NCBI GenBank assembly: GCA_963575745.1
Contig: CAUYUJ010014765.1
Location: 113,501 to 177,500, forward strand
Direction of reading: 5' to 3'
DNA: 64,000 nucleotides
DNA from: Prorocentrum cordatum
Lineage: Eukaryota > Sar > Dinophyceae > Prorocentrales > Prorocentraceae
A program made the position numbers and the translations under genes. Every line of letters starts with the position of its first letter. Position 1 is the first letter of the stretch. Below are positions 44,329 through 53,389 of this stretch, piece after piece. The notes under the pieces were generated by a model. That model saw nothing but the letters and a program-made list of their open reading frames with translations. It made no database searches and had not been told where the DNA came from.

Positions 44329-45622
44329 CGATGGCACGAGTTTTGCTGGGAATGAGGTACCTGTGTACCTCGACTGGGAGCCCTGCGATGTGAAGACCTA
44401 CCCTGGGGCCTGGGTGGGTTCTGAAGATCGGCAGGCTGTTGATCCGCGAGATCATGTACACCACGCTTGTGATCATCATGATCATGTATACCACGCTTTT
44501 CAATTTTGTGATTTTCCAGAGAAAGATTGCTTGACCTCGGGGCTCATGACGAGGGAGAAGTATGATGAAAGGATCCATACTGCGAGCATGGTGGCGGCTT
44601 GTGCGAATACCACAAGTGGGAGCCCTTTGACTACACGGAGTGCACTGCCCAACGACCCTCTCCTCGGGGGAGGCGGAAAGGGTGGTGCCAAGAAGACGAC
44701 ACGCCGATCAGATCAAGCTTCGGTCCTCCAGGGTCTGGTGAGGGCTGTGAGTGCGATCCAGCAACACATTGGGCTGCAGCAGGAGTCCCCTGCTGCGGCG
44801 TGGCAGGCGTCCCCTGCAACGCGGGCGGAGAAGCCCAAGCCCAAGAAAAAGAAGGTCAAGAACACGGACATCCGGATCATCGAGCGCCAGCGGAGTCTCA
44901 TTGGATATGTGGACACCGCCACGGGCGCCCAGAAGCAGGCCATCACGACGACGGTGGTCTGCAACAAGCTGCGTGAGCTCATCGCCACCTTCAGCGCGGC
45001 CAAGGCCGACAGTCCGCTGGAGGAGGCGACGACGACTACGACGCCGACATCGACGACGACGGAGCGACTGGTTGCTGAGCCCTGGGGGACTGCGGCCCTG
45101 GTAGCCGCGGGCCAGGCTCGCACCAAGCTGGAGACGAACGCGGAGCCGCTGGTCATCTTCTTCTCCACGGAGGCGGAGTTCACGGCGGCGGAGCAGGTGA
45201 GGCGAGCATATGGCAACAGGACGGACATCACGCATGTGGTCTTGGATGCATCAGGTGAAGATTACGTACTCCTCCATGGGCCGAAAGGCCCCAAGAAGAT
45301 GAAGGCCCGCATCGTGTACCACGGTGCGAACGCTCCCAGGAGGGCGGGTCTCGACGCGGCCATCAAAGACGACGAGGCCGTGCAGCATGAGAAGTTGTCT
45401 CTCGTGAGTTTCCGTATCACAGTCGTGCAGGAGCTGACGGATGAGACTCTCTACCACCAGATCTACAACCAGCCCCAGGCCTTGCCGACGGTGGTGCTGG
45501 GAGATGTGGCAGCGGCGCAGATTGTGCGCACACGACGTGCTATTGCGTACGAGGCTGAGACGACTTGTGTGGTTACGGTCCCCAAGAGTTTCGAGCTGAA
45601 GTTGAGTGAGATCGTTGAGTGA
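44270..45622 (+). CDS. Element 3, N-terminal region of the OTU-containing ORF (frame broken at its end)
   Basis: A 450-codon frame from an ATG at 44270 whose N-terminal 60 or so codons overlap the RT fragment and may not be genuine. From about residue 120 composition is that of a real protein: a basic stretch (KPKPKKKKVKNTDIRIIERQ), a Thr-rich linker, then a structured-looking region (PLVIFFSTEAEFTAAEQVRR; DITHVVLDASGEDYVLLHG; TLYHQIYNQPQALPTVVLGD). I recognise no family. It ends in LSEIVE because of a 13-bp tandem duplication at 45601-45626; with one unit it would read straight into the OTU frame. It is therefore the front part of one long protein. Confidence 0.65.
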   Translation: MRWRWRTSRTSSTACCVGGDDGTSFAGNEVPVYLDWEPCDVKTYPGAWVGSEDRQAVDPRDHVHHACDHHDHVYHAFQFCDFPEKDCLTSGLMTREKYDERIHTASMVAACANTTSGSPLTTRSALPNDPLLGGGGKGGAKKTTRRSDQASVLQGLVRAVSAIQQHIGLQQESPAAAWQASPATRAEKPKPKKKKVKNTDIRIIERQRSLIGYVDTATGAQKQAITTTVVCNKLRELIATFSAAKADSPLEEATTTTTPTSTTTERLVAEPWGTAALVAAGQARTKLETNAEPLVIFFSTEAEFTAAEQVRRAYGNRTDITHVVLDASGEDYVLLHGPKGPKKMKARIVYHGANAPRRAGLDAAIKDDEAVQHEKLSLVSFRITVVQELTDETLYHQIYNQPQALPTVVLGDVAAAQIVRTRRAIAYEAETTCVVTVPKSFELKLSEIVE

Positions 45623-47645
45623 GATCGTACCGCCATTGGGTTGTTTTATTATGAAGCAAGCATCGACGACGACTCCAAAGTGTTTCACACAGAAGGAGGA
45701 GGAGACGCCGAAAGACTATCTCAAGAGAGTTTGTGGATTACTGAAAGAGCAGCAGAACTTGTTGGTGTATCGTCCGTATGGTCGGGCTAAGCTCGGCGCG
45801 ATTACGCAGATCAACGCTCCTGGCATGCTCGAGCTCACGAAGTACTACATCAAGCACGCTCTCCCGACCTGGACTACCCCGCAGCATGTGGCGGACTGGG
45901 CTTCGGAGAGAGGGTTCCTTCGAGCGCAGGAGCCGACCAGAGCTGTTTATGCTGAGCCGCCGCAGGGTGTGGTGGCGACGAGTTTCGCTTTCAAGAGTGG
46001 TGTGCTGGTTACCAAGGCGGTGAGACCCCAAGCGCCAGTACGACAGAAGCCGAACGAGGGTCCATCGCCTACGACTCGGAGTGCGTGGGGAGCGGCGAAG
46101 CCGAGGATCCAGAACATCGATGACGAGACAGTGGAGCAGCCAGCATCGACAGCTACGCCGACGGCAGCATCGACAGCTACGCCGACCACTGGAGCTGCGG
46201 ACGCAGCCAAGAAGAAGGATGACGTCAAGATCGAGACTAAGGATGAGGCGAAGGTCGAGTTCGAGTCAAAGTTGCAGAGAGGTGAAGACGGCAAAGCAAT
46301 GGGCAAACATGTGACGCCGTACGCAAAGTGGTTCAAAGTTGTTCAGTGTGCAGGTGAAGGAGATTGCTTCTATATCGCCGCAGGCCGTGGTCTGCATCAT
46401 GTTTCTCCGAGCGGGCGGGTGCCGCCCGTCAATGCCTTCGAGCCGAAGGGCCCTATCCAGGGCCACCTGCGTATGCTAGTACAAAGGGCTGGGCTGAAGA
46501 AGGTGTTCGGAACGACGAAGCTGCAAGCGGAGCACCACGGCACGACGGGGAACCCAGCGGGAGCCCTGGCGGTACGGTTGCTGGCGCACGAGGCTAAGAC
46601 GGACATTTACATTTGGGCAAAAGATGCGAATGGAAAGTGGATAGTGTACGGACGTGAGCCGAACTTCAAGATGAAGAAGAAGGAGATCTGGTTGACCCTT
46701 GAGGACCAGCACTACCAGTGGCTGGAGCCTCGAGCGGACATCCAAGACCTGCCTGAGTACCAGAACACGTTACGCTTGTGGCGTGATCAGGCCTTCCCGT
46801 ACCCCCAGCACGGCTTGCAAAGGAGTGGCGGGGAGGATGATGATGATGCAGATATGTTGTCCTTGCTTGGTCTGCGCAATACACCGACAGCACATACGGG
46901 TGCCATTGCGAGTATCCTGGGACTGGACGAGCGCGCGGACGAGATGCGGAGTATCCTGGGCTTGGAGTCTGGCGGAGCTGAAGCTTTAGCGGAGGAGGCT
47001 GCAGGAGACGAAGATGAGGCATTCAAATATTTCTGGTATTGGCAAACTGGTGAATATTATAAGTGTGATAAGTGTGGTTGGACGCCCGACACGTCCGACA
47101 GAGTGATGATGGGCAAGCGCAAGTACAACTCGTTGCTCAGTGCGCAGGCGGACAGGCACTGGAGGAAGTGCCAGGGCAAGCCCGCGCCGAAGATCGGGAA
47201 GATCGTGCACTCTCACATCTCCCAGTTTCTCGCCAACTCCGCCAGGATTCGCGAGAACGTACGCCAGCGTGGGTTTGCCAAGCACTCGTTGTGGAAGGCG
47301 AAGCTACCTATCAGTATTCAAGAGGCAGTGTGCGAGTATGATCCTCGTACGGTGCTGACGATTCCGAACTCGGTGAAGAACTACACGGCCTACAAATGTA
47401 CTCGGTGTGGTATCCAGAGGGCGCTTGGGCAGGCGCCTTGGAATATATACAGTGGAAGGCACAACAAAGTTACGCGGAAGCAGTTCTTGACAAGTACGGT
47501 CGGAGTATCACGTATGCGGCATTTCTTTGAGGTGGAGCAGAAGCGTATCCAGGAGAAGAAGGCCAACTTCGGACCCGACAAGCGTGAGAAAAGGAGGAAG
47601 TATTGGGCCGAGTATTCCAAGCGGCCTGAACACAAAGAAAGATAG
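45606..47645 (+). CDS. Element 3, OTU-like cysteine protease and zinc-ribbon region
   Basis: A 679-codon frame (first codon GTG; first ATG at 45651). Near residues 241-262 it reads WFKVVQCAGEGDCFYIAAGR, the OTU nucleophile block (usual D-G-x-C-F/L-F/Y; here Glu251 replaces Asp and Cys254 is the nucleophile), and the matching His is in TLEDQHYQWLEP (His369). OTU proteases usually cleave ubiquitin chains; in a retroelement it may process the polyprotein or oppose host ubiquitination (inference). Acidic repeats SILGLDE and SILGLES follow, then Cys pairs (YKCDKCGW with HWRKC; YKCTRCG). It ends in TAG at 47643-47645, but the frame beyond continues as similar basic sequence. Confidence 0.75.
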   Translation: MRSLSEIVPPLGCFIMKQASTTTPKCFTQKEEETPKDYLKRVCGLLKEQQNLLVYRPYGRAKLGAITQINAPGMLELTKYYIKHALPTWTTPQHVADWASERGFLRAQEPTRAVYAEPPQGVVATSFAFKSGVLVTKAVRPQAPVRQKPNEGPSPTTRSAWGAAKPRIQNIDDETVEQPASTATPTAASTATPTTGAADAAKKKDDVKIETKDEAKVEFESKLQRGEDGKAMGKHVTPYAKWFKVVQCAGEGDCFYIAAGRGLHHVSPSGRVPPVNAFEPKGPIQGHLRMLVQRAGLKKVFGTTKLQAEHHGTTGNPAGALAVRLLAHEAKTDIYIWAKDANGKWIVYGREPNFKMKKKEIWLTLEDQHYQWLEPRADIQDLPEYQNTLRLWRDQAFPYPQHGLQRSGGEDDDDADMLSLLGLRNTPTAHTGAIASILGLDERADEMRSILGLESGGAEALAEEAAGDEDEAFKYFWYWQTGEYYKCDKCGWTPDTSDRVMMGKRKYNSLLSAQADRHWRKCQGKPAPKIGKIVHSHISQFLANSARIRENVRQRGFAKHSLWKAKLPISIQEAVCEYDPRTVLTIPNSVKNYTAYKCTRCGIQRALGQAPWNIYSGRHNKVTRKQFLTSTVGVSRMRHFFEVEQKRIQEKKANFGPDKREKRRKYWAEYSKRPEHKER

Positions 47646-47871
47646 CGGATCCAGTACCAGAAGCTGGACAAGAGGAGGTTGAGGAGTGGCCACGAGCGTG
47701 AGCGCTACCTGATCCAGAAGCGCAAGCGCGGGAAGGAGGCCTGGAAGAAGAAGGTTGCTGCGCGGACGGCGTCGGCTTCGGCGTCAGCGTCTGGTCCCGT
47801 CACGCTGAGGGCGCCCCGACCCCCGCGACCCGCTCCGCGGGGGTGGGGAGGCACCGGCGGGGAGCGGCCAG
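47646..47871 (+). pseudogene. Element 3, basic linker after the in-frame TAG
   Basis: The same frame as the OTU ORF continues as RIQYQKLDKRRLRSGHERER, then YLIQKRKRGKEAWKKKVAAR and an Ala/Ser run, closely like the text before the stop (RREKRRKYWAEY style). This suggests the TAG is a substitution or a readthrough site. The endonuclease follows in the +1 frame after about 47850. Confidence 0.6.
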
Positions 47872-48642
47872 ATGCGGATGGCCACGATCAACGTCACAGC
47901 CCTGAACGCCGCCAGGCTGGAGGAGCTGCTCACGCACGACGACTTGAAGGAGGTGGACTTCCTTGCCTTGCAGGAGGTGCGCCTGCATACGGAGCGACCA
48001 CGATGGGTGTCAGCTACAGCTCAGAGACTGGGCTGGAGGTGCGCTGTCAGCGTGCCGCCTGGGAAGAACGCGAAGTCCGTTACTATGCAAGGGGGGGCAG
48101 CTCTTTTTTGGCGACCCCGTATCGGTGGAGTCAAAGTGTTTCGATCTCAGAGTCGCAGGTACATGGGCGTACGAGGAGCTTTTGGTACGGTTGTATCTGC
48201 ATATGGACCTGCATCGGTCCCGAGCACGGAATGGATGGATGAAGTTTTCGATTGGATCAAAGTTACTGCTGCTGGGAAGCCTTGGATTATCCTTGGAGAT
48301 TTGAACTGGAGGCAGTCTTATCAGCAGTGTGTACCTATTCATGCTACTGTATGTCAAATGACAGCGCCGACGACACTGGCTGGAACTACTCCGACCAGGG
48401 TTTGTGCGTCGAGTGTCGCTGTCCAGCATACCTCTACGGTGTTTGTGCAGGTTATCCCATACCACGGCTTGGTGTTGTGCACGACATCCTGGAGTGCGAT
48501 GGTGGGCCCGACGACGAGGTTAAAGCGGACGTCTGTCTTTGAGTTGGATCAGAGTACGATGGTGTTACCACGGGATGTTGAAGTACTGCAGGCGGATGTG
48601 GACCAAGCCTTACCTATGCTGGGGGGGGGGGCCACACGATGA
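47872..48642 (+). CDS. Element 3, AP-type endonuclease (EEP) domain
   Basis: The frame starts MRMATINVTALNAARLEELL (first Asn), then VDFLALQEVRLHTER (catalytic Glu), RYMGVRGAFGTVVSAYGP, KPWIILGDLNWRQSY (GDLN) and VIPYHGLVLCTTSWSAMVGP in the position of the terminal SDH block. The RIDY box is weak, since TTPTRVCAS stands there. An 11-G run at 48621-48631 ends the frame; the LINE linker continues in another frame as TMTQRWTRWHARANRAMELG. Confidence 0.78.
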   Translation: MRMATINVTALNAARLEELLTHDDLKEVDFLALQEVRLHTERPRWVSATAQRLGWRCAVSVPPGKNAKSVTMQGGAALFWRPRIGGVKVFRSQSRRYMGVRGAFGTVVSAYGPASVPSTEWMDEVFDWIKVTAAGKPWIILGDLNWRQSYQQCVPIHATVCQMTAPTTLAGTTPTRVCASSVAVQHTSTVFVQVIPYHGLVLCTTSWSAMVGPTTRLKRTSVFELDQSTMVLPRDVEVLQADVDQALPMLGGGATR

Positions 48643-48796
48643 CGCAAAGATGGACACGCTGGCATGCACGGGCCAACCGCGCAATGGAGTTGGGGGTTGA
48701 GGCGGGCATGCTCATACGAAGTGGGAGCGCCGAGAGACCCAAAGGATCGAATCCTGAAGAGAGGCCTGTTGCATCATCCTGTCCAGGCTGAAGAAG

Positions 48797-49369
48797 TTGG
48801 GCCGAAACATCGCAGAGCAGTTGCAGAGTAGCCCACCGACCGTGAGATTGGATGGGCACCAGCTCGACGTGTTCATTGATTTCTGTTTGCGACATGTTAT
48901 CGATAATGGATGCGCTGGCCTGCCGAGTTTGGGTCGAGCTCATGATCGAGTATCTGATGCTATTGCTAAGATGGAACGCCGCCTGCGGGCGGAGGACAGT
49001 TCATCATGGAAGCAGATTTTTGCCAAAGAAGTTATCGATCCAGAATGGTGGAGAGCGGCGAGTTCGGTCGTGCACGACCCGACGGAGCGCCCTGCCTTCA
49101 CCGCCGACGACATGTCCGAGGAGTGGCGCAAGATCTGGCGCCCCGAGGACTTCAATGGAGAAGCATGCGCGACATCGTGGGTGGAGCATGCTCGGCGGAT
49201 GCGTCGCCCCCTCCCTCGGAGTAAGGCCCAGGCGGGCTGGATGCCGAGTTGGGAGCAGTTCCTGCGGGCCATCACGCGCGGGAAAGGAAGTGCTGGCTAC
49301 GACGGGTGGACAGCTCAAGAGTTGAAGATGATGGCCGTGACGTTCGAGTTCCTAGTGCGGGATTTGTAG
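48797..49369 (+). CDS. Element 3, RT linker and fingers start
   Basis: This 190-codon frame (first codon TTG, continuous with a larger polyprotein) carries DRVSDAIAKMERRLRAEDSS, AFTADDMSEEWRKIWRPEDF and WEQFLRAITRGKGSAGYDGW TAQELK, the pre-palm block (compare KASGVDNIGP in element 1). It ends prematurely at 49369, and the RT continues in the next frame as GFVDLWLDTTKFLG, so an indel is near 49350. Confidence 0.72.
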   Translation: MGRNIAEQLQSSPPTVRLDGHQLDVFIDFCLRHVIDNGCAGLPSLGRAHDRVSDAIAKMERRLRAEDSSSWKQIFAKEVIDPEWWRAASSVVHDPTERPAFTADDMSEEWRKIWRPEDFNGEACATSWVEHARRMRRPLPRSKAQAGWMPSWEQFLRAITRGKGSAGYDGWTAQELKMMAVTFEFLVRDL

Positions 49370-50280
49370 ACCTCTGGCTGGACACGACGAAGTTCCTCGG
49401 CGCCAACGGCATGTTCAAGACTGTGCCCGTGGAGGAGAGGTCCGAGGACGCGGTGAACTTACAGAAGTTACTTTTTTCTTGGAGAGTTGTGGGTATCCAA
49501 AAGAAGTGTGGAGCATCGCGGCCGATTGGGGTGGCGAGTGCATTGTTGAGAAGTTGGTTGACAGCATGTGAAGAAGCCTTTCCCTCCCCGCAGGCAGCCC
49601 AGTATGCTTGCAAAGCGGAGTCATCAGTATGTCAAGCAGTGTGTAGTTGGCTGAAAGCGTGTATCACCGCTCAGGCGGGCATGGAGCGCGACCTCAGCAA
49701 GTGCTACGACCAGGTCCCCCACGAGGTGGGGATTGCGTCGCTCCATGCCACGGATGTGCCATCGGACCTGGTGGCGGTATCCTTTGCTGCGTGGACGGGG
49801 CCAAGAAGATGCCAGGTGGCCGGGGCTCTTGCCCAGGAGGCGGTGTGGCCATCGCGAGGACTGGCGCAGGGGGACTCCTGTGCGCCCAAGGTGCTCTGCT
49901 CCGTCCTGGCCCCCTGGGAGGTCGAGGGTGAGCAGTTCCTGTTCATGGACGACCGCTCGTTGGCGTGCGAGACGGACCAGCAGTTGCGCAACGACATCGA
50001 CACGACCGACCGTTTCGACCTTGAGACGGGGGCCGTGGAGAACAAAGGTAAGCGTCAAGAATGGCATCGTGGAGAGTTTCGTCGCATCGAGCACATCGGA
50101 GTCGAAGCGGTGCCAGATGATCCCACGGCCCCCGTTACCCCAGCGGGAGGATGGAAGAAGATGTACGCAGCCATCGCCGCCTTGCGAAAGGCTGCCTGGA
50201 AGTTCACGGACACGATTGCGAGCTGCTGGTGCGTATGTTGTACCGAGGTGGTTGTGGTGCTGTCCTGTGTTTACGCTACC
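49345..50280 (+). CDS. Element 3, reverse transcriptase palm
   Basis: Within the open frame 49249-50394 the RT sequence begins near 49345. ASRPIGVASALLRSWLTAC is the R-P-I block, AGMERDLSKCYDQVPHEVGI is motif A (Asp), WPSRGLAQGDSCAPKVLCS is motif B, and QFLFMDDRSLAC is motif C with Asp-Asp at 49948-49953. After KKMYAAIAALRKAAW the frame degenerates near 50280, where the C-terminal region continues in another frame. Confidence 0.8.
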
Positions 50281-51214
50281 GCCCGCGGATGTGGCGGTGA
50301 AGCTTATGAGTTCAGTATTGCGTACGAGATGTCTCTGGTGGTGTCGTGGCCGCTTTTGGGCCCTGCATACTCAGTATCATCCAGTATTTTCTAACGTCTT
50401 GACGGCGGCTCGTCGTCTTACCGATTGGAAGATTGATTACAACCCCTGGGTCGAGCACAACCTGCAGAACTTCTTTGAGGCTGTGGGCCTGGACTTCGTG
50501 CAGTACGACGCTGAAAGGGGGATCAGATTCCAGATGGCCGAGGATGAGGATGATCCGAGAATGAAGCGTATTTTCCAGAACCGCCGTGGGTTTTGGAGTT
50601 CTGAAGGCGATCGAGCGTTTCATGTTCTACGTGCTGTATGTCGCTTGAAGGCCTTGGCGAAAGCGACCTCTGCACGGCGAGACTATCCTGGAATGGAAGA
50701 TGTTGATGTCGAAGCCCTCTCGGGCAAAGCTTGGAAGAAGTTTCGTGACGCTCTCGCCCCGAGTGAGTGGCAAAAGGTGATGATTTACATGTGTGGAGCG
50801 GCCAGCTCTCACACCCGCGGAGGAGATCATGACTTCGAGTGTGATCCATATTGTCCGTGCTGTGGAGAAGCTTCTTGGCCATCTGTACGTCACTGTGTGA
50901 CGGAGTGTGCCGCCTTCGCGGATTTCAGAGAGCAGCTGACCGACTTCTATGGTGTGCCCGCGAGCTGGTGGACCTCACAACCGAGAATTACCTCGAGTTC
51001 TGGATGGATCACGTACGGGGCGCACCGTGTGGCGGAGCGCAGGTCAGAGTTGATGGTGATGCAGGTCCGAATGGGGATGTACTACGTTCGACAGCCAAAG
51101 GAATGCGACGAGCCAACAGACCATACGCGAGGGGCAGACTCTTACCGTGAGATTTCACTATTGCAAGAGAGTTGCCATGAATGCAAATGTCGAACTGATC
51201 TTGATCGATATTGA
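50270..51214 (+). CDS. Element 3, RT C-terminal region with Cys/His finger
   Basis: The frame carries the thumb and tail: TAARRLTDWKIDYNPWVEHN, RFQMAEDEDDPRMKRIFQNR, RAVCRLKALAKATSARRDYP, and a finger CDPYCPCCGEASWPSVRHCV followed by TECAAF (CxxC, His, Cys), like the CCHC module after the RT of element 1. It ends LLQESCHECKCRTDLDRY at TGA 51212-51214. The open frame upstream to 49733 is a shadow of the RT palm. Confidence 0.7.
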   Translation, partial: FTLPPADVAVKLMSSVLRTRCLWWCRGRFWALHTQYHPVFSNVLTAARRLTDWKIDYNPWVEHNLQNFFEAVGLDFVQYDAERGIRFQMAEDEDDPRMKRIFQNRRGFWSSEGDRAFHVLRAVCRLKALAKATSARRDYPGMEDVDVEALSGKAWKKFRDALAPSEWQKVMIYMCGAASSHTRGGDHDFECDPYCPCCGEASWPSVRHCVTECAAFADFREQLTDFYGVPASWWTSQPRITSSSGWITYGAHRVAERRSELMVMQVRMGMYYVRQPKECDEPTDHTRGADSYREISLLQESCHECKCRTDLDRY

Positions 51215-52245
51215 TGATATGTGTACTGGGATGTTCTTTCTGTGCGTGAATTTCAACATCCTGATCTACGTGATATACTGATGTCTTGGAAGTTGCAGAT
51301 ACGATTATCTTGGTAATGATGATGTATATCCAGGTTCAAACTCTCGATCGGTTGTTCCTGAAGTACACAAAACCCCTCCCAGGTACCAGGCGGCGTGCAG
51401 TCCCTGGTGGACATTCTCGAGCAGCTCGTGCTGCCAGCTTCACCCGAGTCGAAGTACCTGTGCGACAGCGTTCAGCTCGGCGCTGGACAAGGAACTCCAG
51501 CAGGCTTGAGACCTTCCCCCAGGCAGCCGTGCTGAGTCAACCAGGAACCTCGGGACCAACGCCAACGTGGGCTTTGTGAGGAGATTGGAGATCATGAGGG
51601 CCCGTGGGGATGTGGCCCAAGGGAGATCCAGGAAGATTCAGCAACCCCGTGCTGCGGGGGCCAATACGGTGTGGGTCCAGAGAGCGGGCCCGACAGCGTC
51701 GGCCCTGTGGGCTCCAGCATCATGGGAATTCCCACGACGCGTCTTCATGCCCTTCGTCCCGGAGTCCTCGAAAATCTCGACAAGGTCCCGAAGGGCATCG
51801 CGGTAGGCCTAAGGCTTCTCGGCTTCGAACATGGCCGCAGGGTTGACCCAGTCGTGCTGAGCATCGGGCAGGTTGTGTTCCAATGGGCTGCTGCTGCCTG
51901 TGAATCGCTTCCGGAGCCTCGCAAGTCTTGCCGATGTGCCCTGGAGGCGCGACCCAGAAGATCCAGAAGCTCAAGTCTCCCTGGTCGTCGGCGGCGTCTC
52001 CTGCAGGGGTTGCAGTGTTGAGCCTTCAGGGAGTTGGGTGCGAGCTTCGCTCGAGTAAGGCAGGTCTTTGTCGTGTCGACCCCAGCGTCGGTTCCTGAAA
52101 CCGCGGGTATCGTTCAACCTTGAACGCTCGGCCGTTTACAAAACGCTGGATCGGTCAACGAGGGGCCGATTCTGGGTCTCCGGCGGCGTTCAACCTTGAA
52201 CGCCGGCGAAAGGGTCGCCGCCGATCGGCACGACGCGAACCTACC
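51215..52245. other. Unassigned DNA after element 3
   Basis: Frames are broken, though a few pieces look protein-like (GGVQSLVDILEQLVLPASPE near 51390; GIAVGLRLLGFEHGRRVDPV near 51800). A degraded host exon or element tail is possible. I make no gene call. Confidence 0.3.
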
Positions 52246-52248
52246 GTG

Positions 52249-52615
52249 CAGTGCTGGCCACGGGCTCGGGCATGCTCTCTGCGATCTGCAGGAGGTGCCG
52301 CCAACGCCTTGGCCAGGGCGTTGGCGGTGGGGGGGGGGGGGGGACGACCGCCAAGCCCTACAGTAGGAGCTCGACCACAAGAGACCTTCCACGCGAAGCG
52401 CCCAACCCTGAGACCCACCCCAGGACGCCCATTCGACTTTTGGTGTGGGAACGTCGCGCTCTCTCAGGGGGGGGGGGAGCTTCGCTCGAGTACAGCAGTG
52501 CTGGCCACAGGCTCGGGCATGCCTTCTGCGCTTCCTGCAGGAGGTGCCGCCGACGCCCCCTTGGCCGAGCGGTGGGCGGCGGTGGGGGGGGGCGATCCGA
52601 GCCTCCGACCGCCAG
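52249..52615 (+). repeat. Two-copy tandem repeat, period 247 bp
   Basis: CAGTGCTGGCCACGGGCTCG, CTGCAGGAGGTGCCGCC and a G-run followed by CGACCGCCA appear from 52249 and again from 52496 with substitutions. GAGCTTCGCTCGAGTA also recurs (52033 and 52479). Confidence 0.8.
52398..52465 (+). repeat. Dispersed repeat family B, partial copy
   Basis: CCAACCCTGAGACCC, CCAGGACGCCCATTCGAC and TTTTGGTGTGGGAACGTCGC match the family B core at 6320-6380 and 53153-53210. Confidence 0.7.
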
Positions 52616-53153
52616 GCCCTCGCGCCTTCGGAGAGGCCGCCGCTGCCTTGGGAGAAGGCGTCGAGGACCTCCCGCTGTTGGCGCAGGAAACGCCCATCCA
52701 CAGGCGTTGCTTCGACGGTGCCGCGCCCAGACCCCCCATTTCAATGCTGCGTTCGCGGCCGTTGTCGGGGCGCGAGCATCGGCACAAAAAGACGCCCAAA
52801 ACTCCACCGCCAAAGCAACCCCTTTTTCAACACTGAGATTGGGGGGCACGGGAGTTCTGAACACAGCAGCATCGTCCACGATGTCTGGTGGGCGCTTTTT
52901 ACGCCAACGGTGGTCTCAGAAGGCGCGAAGGCTTCTCTCACTATCCTGCCAGGCTCACCGCCGAAAGACCGAACACAAAAACGTCGTGCAGATCTGAGTC
53001 ACTATCTCCATCTTGGTCAGCGTCACTTCGTGGATCGTCCCCGCGAATCGGTGACGGCTGGCATTGACCATGACCAAGATCGACGTCGACAAGAACCTGC
53101 GGCGTCTTGATCATTCAATAGGAACTCGACCACAAGAGACCTTCCAGAAAGCC

Positions 53154-53318
53154 AACCCTGAGACCCCGGGACGTCCATTGATTTTTGGTGTGGGCACGTC
53201 ACGCTTTCCATAGCAAAACCATCGAAAGCCATGGGTTTCTTGGGTGTCGATGGTTTTGCTTTGCAAAGCGTGACGTTCCCACACCAAAAATCTATGGACG
53301 TCCTGGGGTCTCAGGGTT
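53154..53318. repeat. Family B inverted duplication, 72-bp hairpin arms
   Basis: Positions 53154-53225 (AACCCTGAGACCCCGGGACG to GCAAAACCATCGA) pair with 53247-53318 with few mismatches around a 21-nt loop. The right flank continues with family B sequence (ACCCTGGAGGC, GTTTCTTGG). A transcript would fold into a long near-perfect stem. Confidence 0.88.
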
Positions 53319-53389
53319 GAGTTTCTCGTGGAAGGCTTCTTGTAACCCAGGGCACCCTGGAGGCAAGCAGAGTGTTTCTTGGCGTGGTT

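Larger units (their letters stand above)
44270..51214 (+). mobile_element. Element 3, LINE encoding an OTU protease, EEP, RT and CCHC-type finger
   Basis: Order: unknown N-terminal region, OTU protease, Cys pairs, basic linker, EEP, linker, RT, finger. It is damaged by a 13-bp duplication (45601), a TAG (47643) and frame changes near 47850, 48631 (an 11-G run), 48790, 49350 and 50270. No RNase H or SL was found. Ends are not defined by repeats I can see. Confidence 0.75.
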
